DNA of 64,000 nt from Haloferax denitrificans ATCC 35960 (GTDB lineage Archaea; Halobacteriota; Halobacteria; Halobacteriales; Haloferacaceae). The notes beneath the pieces are model-generated. The model ran no database searches. It was not told the origin of the DNA and was given only the letters and a program-made list of their open reading frames with translations. Position 1 is the first letter of the stretch. The number at the start of each line of letters is the position of its first letter. This document shows, one piece after another, positions 60,270 to 64,000 of this stretch. The stretch spans positions 124,001-188,000 of the forward strand of contig NZ_AOLP01000009.1 of assembly GCF_000337795.1 (NCBI RefSeq), read 5' to 3'. The translations under genes were made by a program, and so were the position numbers.

Positions 60270-61684
60270 TGGCTGTCACCTCCGTTGGCTTCGACGGTCT
60301 CGTCTTTCACGACGCCACCGTCGGTGCGCACGTCGCTCCCGCCGTCGGTCGCCGTGGGCGAGCCGAGCGCGCCGTCGGGACCGGCGTCGCCGACGAATTC
60401 GGGGTAGACCGAGACGCCGTGTTCGCCGGCGTCGAGGCCCTCTTCTTCCTCTTCTTCCGAGACGCGGAGGCCGAAAACGGCGTCCGCGATGGCGAAGACG
60501 ATGGCCGAGGCGATGATGGTCCACGCGGCGATGACGACCACGCCGACGACCTGCATCACGAGCTGGGTGCCGGAGAAGCCGCTAACCGCGAAGACCGGGA
60601 TGAGCGCCGTGCCGACCGCGCCCGCGACACCGTGGACGGCGAAGACGCCACACACGTCGTCGATTTTGAGCGAGTCGACGGTCCAGCGGTACGCCGGCAG
60701 GACGATTGCGCCGCCGAGCGCGCCGAGGATGAGGCCGCCCCACCACGTGACGTGGGGGACCGCGCCGGTGACTGCGACGAGGCCGGCGAGCAGGCCGTTC
60801 GCCATCCAGAGGGGGTCGGGCTTGCCCTGGTAGCTCGTCGAGACGATCATCGCGGCGACCGCGCCGGCACCCATGCCGAGGGTCGTCACGAGGGCGACGC
60901 GACCGAGCGCGGCACCCATGAACTCCAGACCGCCGCTTTCGGTGGTCGCGAGGACGGTCGCCTGCGTGCCGACGTTGAAGCCGTACCAGCCGAACGCGAG
61001 GATGAGCGTGCCGAGGACGGCGAGCAACATCGAGTGGCCCGGGATGGGCTGGCTGTTGCCGTTCGCGTCGAAGCGGCCCTTACGCGGGCCGACCATCTTC
61101 GCGCCGACGAGGCCGGCGACGCCGCCGCACATGTGGACGACGGTCGCACCGGCGAAGTCGAGGTAGCCGACGCCGAGGGCGGCACCGATGTAGCCGCCAC
61201 TCGAGAGGAGGCCACCGGACCACGTCATGCCCTGCACGACGGGGTAGATGATTCCCGTGATGGTCGCCGCGAAGACGATGTACGCGCGGAAGTCCATGCG
61301 TTCTGCGACCGCGCCGGAGACGATGGTGGCGGCGGTCATGGCGAAGACGGCCCCGAAGAGCCAGTCAATCCACGCGCCGGAGTCGCCGATGTACGAGAAC
61401 GCGGCGGCGACGTCGAAGCCGCCGGACGACGTGAGGCCGCCGACGATTGTCGCGACCCCCGCGCCGACGAGGAAGTAGACGAGCACGCCGAGCGCCCAGT
61501 CGGTCATGTTCTTCATCAGCACGTTACCCACGTTCTTCGCGCGTACCTGCCCTGCCTCTAAGAGCGCGAAGCCCGGTTGCATGAAGAAGATGAGGAACGA
61601 GACGACGAGGATCCAGACGTAGTTGACCCCCTGCGCGATAACGCTCGGGTCGACCTGGAGCGGTATCACGACTGACCACCCCAT
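60266..61684 (-). CDS. amtB: Ammonium transporter AmtB (copy 2)
   Basis: 472 residues. [85 protein letters not shown] and [12 protein letters not shown] repeat the AmtB pattern with both pore histidines. It differs from copy 1 especially in the first helix and the cytoplasmic tail, so the two channels have diverged more than the GlnK proteins. TATA-like AAAAGTAA about 27 bases before the ATG. Confidence 0.95.
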   Translation of the reverse strand: MGWSVVIPLQVDPSVIAQGVNYVWILVVSFLIFFMQPGFALLEAGQVRAKNVGNVLMKNMTDWALGVLVYFLVGAGVATIVGGLTSSGGFDVAAAFSYIGDSGAWIDWLFGAVFAMTAATIVSGAVAERMDFRAYIVFAATITGIIYPVVQGMTWSGGLLSSGGYIGAALGVGYLDFAGATVVHMCGGVAGLVGAKMVGPRKGRFDANGNSQPIPGHSMLLAVLGTLILAFGWYGFNVGTQATVLATTESGGLEFMGAALGRVALVTTLGMGAGAVAAMIVSTSYQGKPDPLWMANGLLAGLVAVTGAVPHVTWWGGLILGALGGAIVLPAYRWTVDSLKIDDVCGVFAVHGVAGAVGTALIPVFAVSGFSGTQLVMQVVGVVVIAAWTIIASAIVFAIADAVFGLRVSEEEEEEGLDAGEHGVSVYPEFVGDAGPDGALGSPTATDGGSDVRTDGGVVKDETVEANGGDSQ

Positions 61685-61704
61685 GCGGTCTCCGGTGACC
61701 GTTC

Positions 61705-61714
61705 AGTTACTTTT
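61705..61714 (-). promoter_or_regulatory. amtB copy 2 promoter
   Basis: GCAAAAGTAA is centred about 26 bases before the amtB ATG. Farther upstream, in an AT-rich stretch without any gene (61715-62048), GCGTAATA (61812-61819) and TATTACGC (61846-61853) form a perfect 8-base inverted repeat. Confidence 0.45.
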
Positions 61715-62050
61715 GCTCCGTATCCGTGTGGATTCTGGTGCTTCATCACGCTTCGGCTTCATGGTGAGTCAGTACATAAAGTGTGGGGTTGGTTTTGTCA
61801 AATTTAGCAAGGCGTAATACCACAACTGCACAAAATAGGCTAGAATATTACGCATATAAGGTTGTATATCGTCCAAGGATTTTGAGATTCTACGGAGTTC
61901 TGTGGACGAACGTTCAGGAAAATGTTGCCTAACAAGTGTGTTTTGGCCGTGCGCGCCCCGGTATCGTTTCCCGTGGTTCGGCCCTCGAACCGCGTCGTTC
62001 CGCGGGTCGAGCGGCCGTCCGAGAGTCGGCCGGCTCACCCGCCCGCCGTC

Positions 62051-63034
62051 TCAGTCGAGTTGCCGCGCGACGCGCTCTGCGAAGTACGTGATGATGAGGT
62101 CCGCCCCGGCGCGCTTCATCGACAGGAGCGACTCGCGGGCGACCGCGTCGAGGTCCAGCCAGCCCTTCTCGGCGGCGGCGTGGAGCATCGCGTACTCGCC
62201 GGAGACGTTGTAGGCGGCGACCGGGTGGTCGTAGCCCTCGCGGATGGCGCGGACGATGTCGAGATACGGCAGGCCCGGCTTGACCATCAGCACGTCCGCG
62301 CCCTGTTCGACGTCCAGAGCGACTTCGCGAAGCGCCTCGCGGGCGTTCGCCGGGTCCATCTGGTAGTGACGTCGGTCGCCGAACGCCGGCGCGCCGTCGG
62401 CCGCGTCGCGGAAGGGACCGTAGAAGGCGCTCTCGTACTTCGCGGCGTAGGACATGATTGGTATCTCGTCGTGGCCGGCGTCGTCGAGCGCGGCGCGAAT
62501 CGCGCCGACCATCCCGTCCATCGAGGCCGAGGGGGCGACCATGTCCGCGCCCGCCTCGGCGTGGGAGACGGCCGTCTCCGCGAGCAGGTCGAGGGTCGGC
62601 CCGTTTTCGACCGTCAGCGTCGGGTCGTCCTCGGCGTGGTCCTCCAGCACGCCGCAGTGGCCGTGGTCGGTGTACTCGCAGAGACACACGTCGGTGATGA
62701 CGTAGGCGTCCGTCTCGGCGTTGATGGCGCGGACGGCCTCCTGTACGACCCCGTTTCGCGCGTACGCGCGAGACCCCTCGGGGTCCTTCGACTCGGGGAT
62801 GCCGAAGACGATGACGGCCTCGACGCCGGCCTCGCGCACCTCGGCGACGCGGTCGGCCGCCTCGGCGACGGGCACGCGCTCGTGGCCCGGCATGGACTCG
62901 ATGGGGACGCGCTCGTCGGTCGTCGCGTCGACGAAGACGGGCGCGACGAGGTCGGTCGCGTCGAGCGTCGTCTCCGAGACGAGCGGGCGAATCCCGTCGG
63001 TTCGAAGCCTGCGGGGGCGGTCGGTGAACTCCAT
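62051..63034 (-). CDS. hemB: Delta-aminolevulinic acid dehydratase (porphobilinogen synthase)
   Basis: 327 residues. The zinc-site CLCEYTDHGHCGVLEDH segment, ADMVAPSASMDGMVGAIR, the active-site lysine segments MSYAAKYESAFYGPFR and ADVLMVKPGLPYLD are intact. It condenses two 5-aminolevulinates to porphobilinogen. It is separated from the other hem genes; the region between hemB and amtB copy 2 has no gene. Confidence 0.96.
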   Translation of the reverse strand: MEFTDRPRRLRTDGIRPLVSETTLDATDLVAPVFVDATTDERVPIESMPGHERVPVAEAADRVAEVREAGVEAVIVFGIPESKDPEGSRAYARNGVVQEAVRAINAETDAYVITDVCLCEYTDHGHCGVLEDHAEDDPTLTVENGPTLDLLAETAVSHAEAGADMVAPSASMDGMVGAIRAALDDAGHDEIPIMSYAAKYESAFYGPFRDAADGAPAFGDRRHYQMDPANAREALREVALDVEQGADVLMVKPGLPYLDIVRAIREGYDHPVAAYNVSGEYAMLHAAAEKGWLDLDAVARESLLSMKRAGADLIITYFAERVARQLD

Positions 63035-63137
63035 ACGCGGGGTTCGGTCGGCGGCGGCAAAATGCCGTCGCTCCCGTCGGTTCGCGCCGCGTTATCCAAA
63101 CCATAATGAACACGATGCCGCTCGAAACACACAGGAC

Positions 63138-63650
63138 ATGAGTGCCTTCACCGCCCAACTCCCCCACTTCCTCCGGGACCTCCTCGCGTCGGACCTCGCC
63201 CTCGTCGCCCTCTTTTTCGTGTTCGTGCTGGAGGGCGCGATGCTCCTCTACGTCGCGCCGAGCGAACTCCTCGTCCCCGGGGCGCTGGCGCTGGTCGGCG
63301 ACCGGCTGTTGCTCCCGATTCTCGGCGTCGCCGTGCTCGGCGCGACCGTCGGGCAGGTCGCGCTGTTCCTCGTCGCCAAGCGGGGCGGCCGCGAGTACCT
63401 CCTGTCGCGGTCGTGGTTCCGCGTCAGCGAAGACTCTCTCGACCGGTTCGACGGCTGGTTCGACCGCTGGGGCCCCGTCGTCGTTCCGCTGAGCAACGCG
63501 ATGCTGTTCACGCGCGGGATGCTCACCGTGCCGGCCGGGCTGTCCGGGATGTCGGCGAAGCGGTTCGTCGCGCTCTCGGCGCTCGGGACCGTCGCGTTCG
63601 AGAGCGCGCTCGCGGCGCTGTACGTGTTCGGTGGTCAGGTACTCGCGTGA
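63138..63650 (+). CDS. DedA/SNARE-associated family membrane protein
   Basis: 170 residues with four to five hydrophobic segments. VFVLEGAMLLYVAPSELLVPGALAL, the re-entrant GATVGQVALFLVAKRGGREYLLSR and the arginine-containing FTRGMLTVPAGLSGM segment with PLSNAMLFTR are typical of the DedA family, inferred lipid scramblases or carriers. Transcribed away from hemB. The ATG at 63138 opens MSAFTAQLPHF. Confidence 0.85.
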   Translation: MSAFTAQLPHFLRDLLASDLALVALFFVFVLEGAMLLYVAPSELLVPGALALVGDRLLLPILGVAVLGATVGQVALFLVAKRGGREYLLSRSWFRVSEDSLDRFDGWFDRWGPVVVPLSNAMLFTRGMLTVPAGLSGMSAKRFVALSALGTVAFESALAALYVFGGQVLA

Positions 63651-63730
63651 GCGGACGCGGGGCCGCGCGGGGCGACCCGGCGCGGCGACGGTAGGCAGGC
63701 GCTAGTGGAGGGACTGCCGTGGAGCGGCCG

Positions 63731-63895
63731 TCACTTTGTTCGGTTAATATCGAGTTTTTCCTTCAGGGCGGCGAGTTCCTCGGATTCGGCGAGTTCCTCG
63801 ACCCGCTTGCGGAAGTGTCGCTCGCAGAGGCCGACCTTAATGTGGTCTTTCTCGGCGGCGTATGCGGCCTCACGGTCGCAGTAGTGACACTGCAT
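63731..63895 (-). CDS. Small Cys/His-rich haloarchaeal protein (possibly DUF6757)
   Basis: 54 residues: MQCHYCDREAAYAAEKDHIK followed by VGLCERHFRKRVEELAESEE and a helical end. CHYC with CERH gives a C-x(2)-C...C-x(2)-H zinc-site pattern. Function unknown; a small zinc protein conserved in haloarchaea. The remainder of the window (63896-64000) holds no recognisable gene. Confidence 0.75.
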   Translation of the reverse strand: MQCHYCDREAAYAAEKDHIKVGLCERHFRKRVEELAESEELAALKEKLDINRTK

Positions 63896-64000
63896 ACCGC
63901 CCCTTCAGTTCCGATAGGATTTAACTCTACGCCCCACGGCACGTTCCGAGTTATTCACGGACTAACACGGTTAGAGACCGTCTACCGCCGCGGCGAACCG

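Noticed and set aside
61769-62038. 89-codon frame between amtB copy 2 and hemB
   Set aside because: Basic, aromatic and asparagine-rich translation in an AT-rich spacer; no start signal and no halophilic composition.

Overview
The window looks like chromosomal DNA of a halophilic archaeon, most likely Haloferax or a close relative. Composition is very GC-rich outside AT-rich promoters, the proteins are strongly acidic, secreted proteins carry Tat-type lipoprotein signals, many transcripts appear leaderless with a TATA element about 25-30 bases before the start codon, and GTG starts are common. The order argD-argB-argC-argX-argW-argH-argG matches what I recall for Haloferax volcanii; that assignment is inference from memory, not a search.

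Layout. 1-6400: LysW-dependent arginine synthesis on the minus strand, in two transcription units (argG-argH, and argW-argX-argC-argB-argD), each with its own promoter. 6640-13120: a minus-strand block with a small membrane protein, a KhtTU-type K+/H+ antiporter pair, a dolichol-kinase-like protein, glyS, a four-CBS protein and two haloarchaeal hypotheticals. 13119-20062: a five-gene dipeptide/oligopeptide ABC transporter. 20297-27867: small protein, PPC-domain protein, large subunit of DNA polymerase D with a duplicated 3' end, a PQQ-propeller lipoprotein, a zinc-ribbon protein and hisD.

27900-44390 is the most interesting region: a catabolic/uptake locus with an SDR, glycerol-dehydrogenase-like enzyme, PotABCD-type ABC transporter, Bat-type HTH regulator, D-2-hydroxyacid dehydrogenase, aminotransferase, Rid-family protein, M20 carbamoylase-type hydrolase, LutC plus a fused LutB-LutA-like iron-sulfur protein, PfkB kinase and ApbA/PanE-type reductase. 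Ten copies of a quasi-palindrome (consensus CCTCCRTATGGYGG) sit before its transcription units. Seven of them lie 37-38 bases from the proximal start codon, mostly just upstream of a TATA-like element. This reads as an undescribed regulon, plausibly controlled by the HTH-10 protein inside it. Two of the sites drive very short ORFs whose stops overlap the GTG start of the real gene.

44400-64000: sulfatase-family protein, NifU-type scaffold, small conserved proteins, an NAD-binding channel-like protein without a K+ filter, PPK2, a RecJ-like DHH protein, MFS transporter, the tetrapyrrole genes hemC-cobA-hemD plus hemL and hemB, a frameshifted membrane-protein gene, a CPBP protease-like protein, two tandem amtB-glnK pairs, a DedA protein and a small Cys/His protein. 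No rRNA, tRNA, CRISPR array or intact insertion sequence was recognised.
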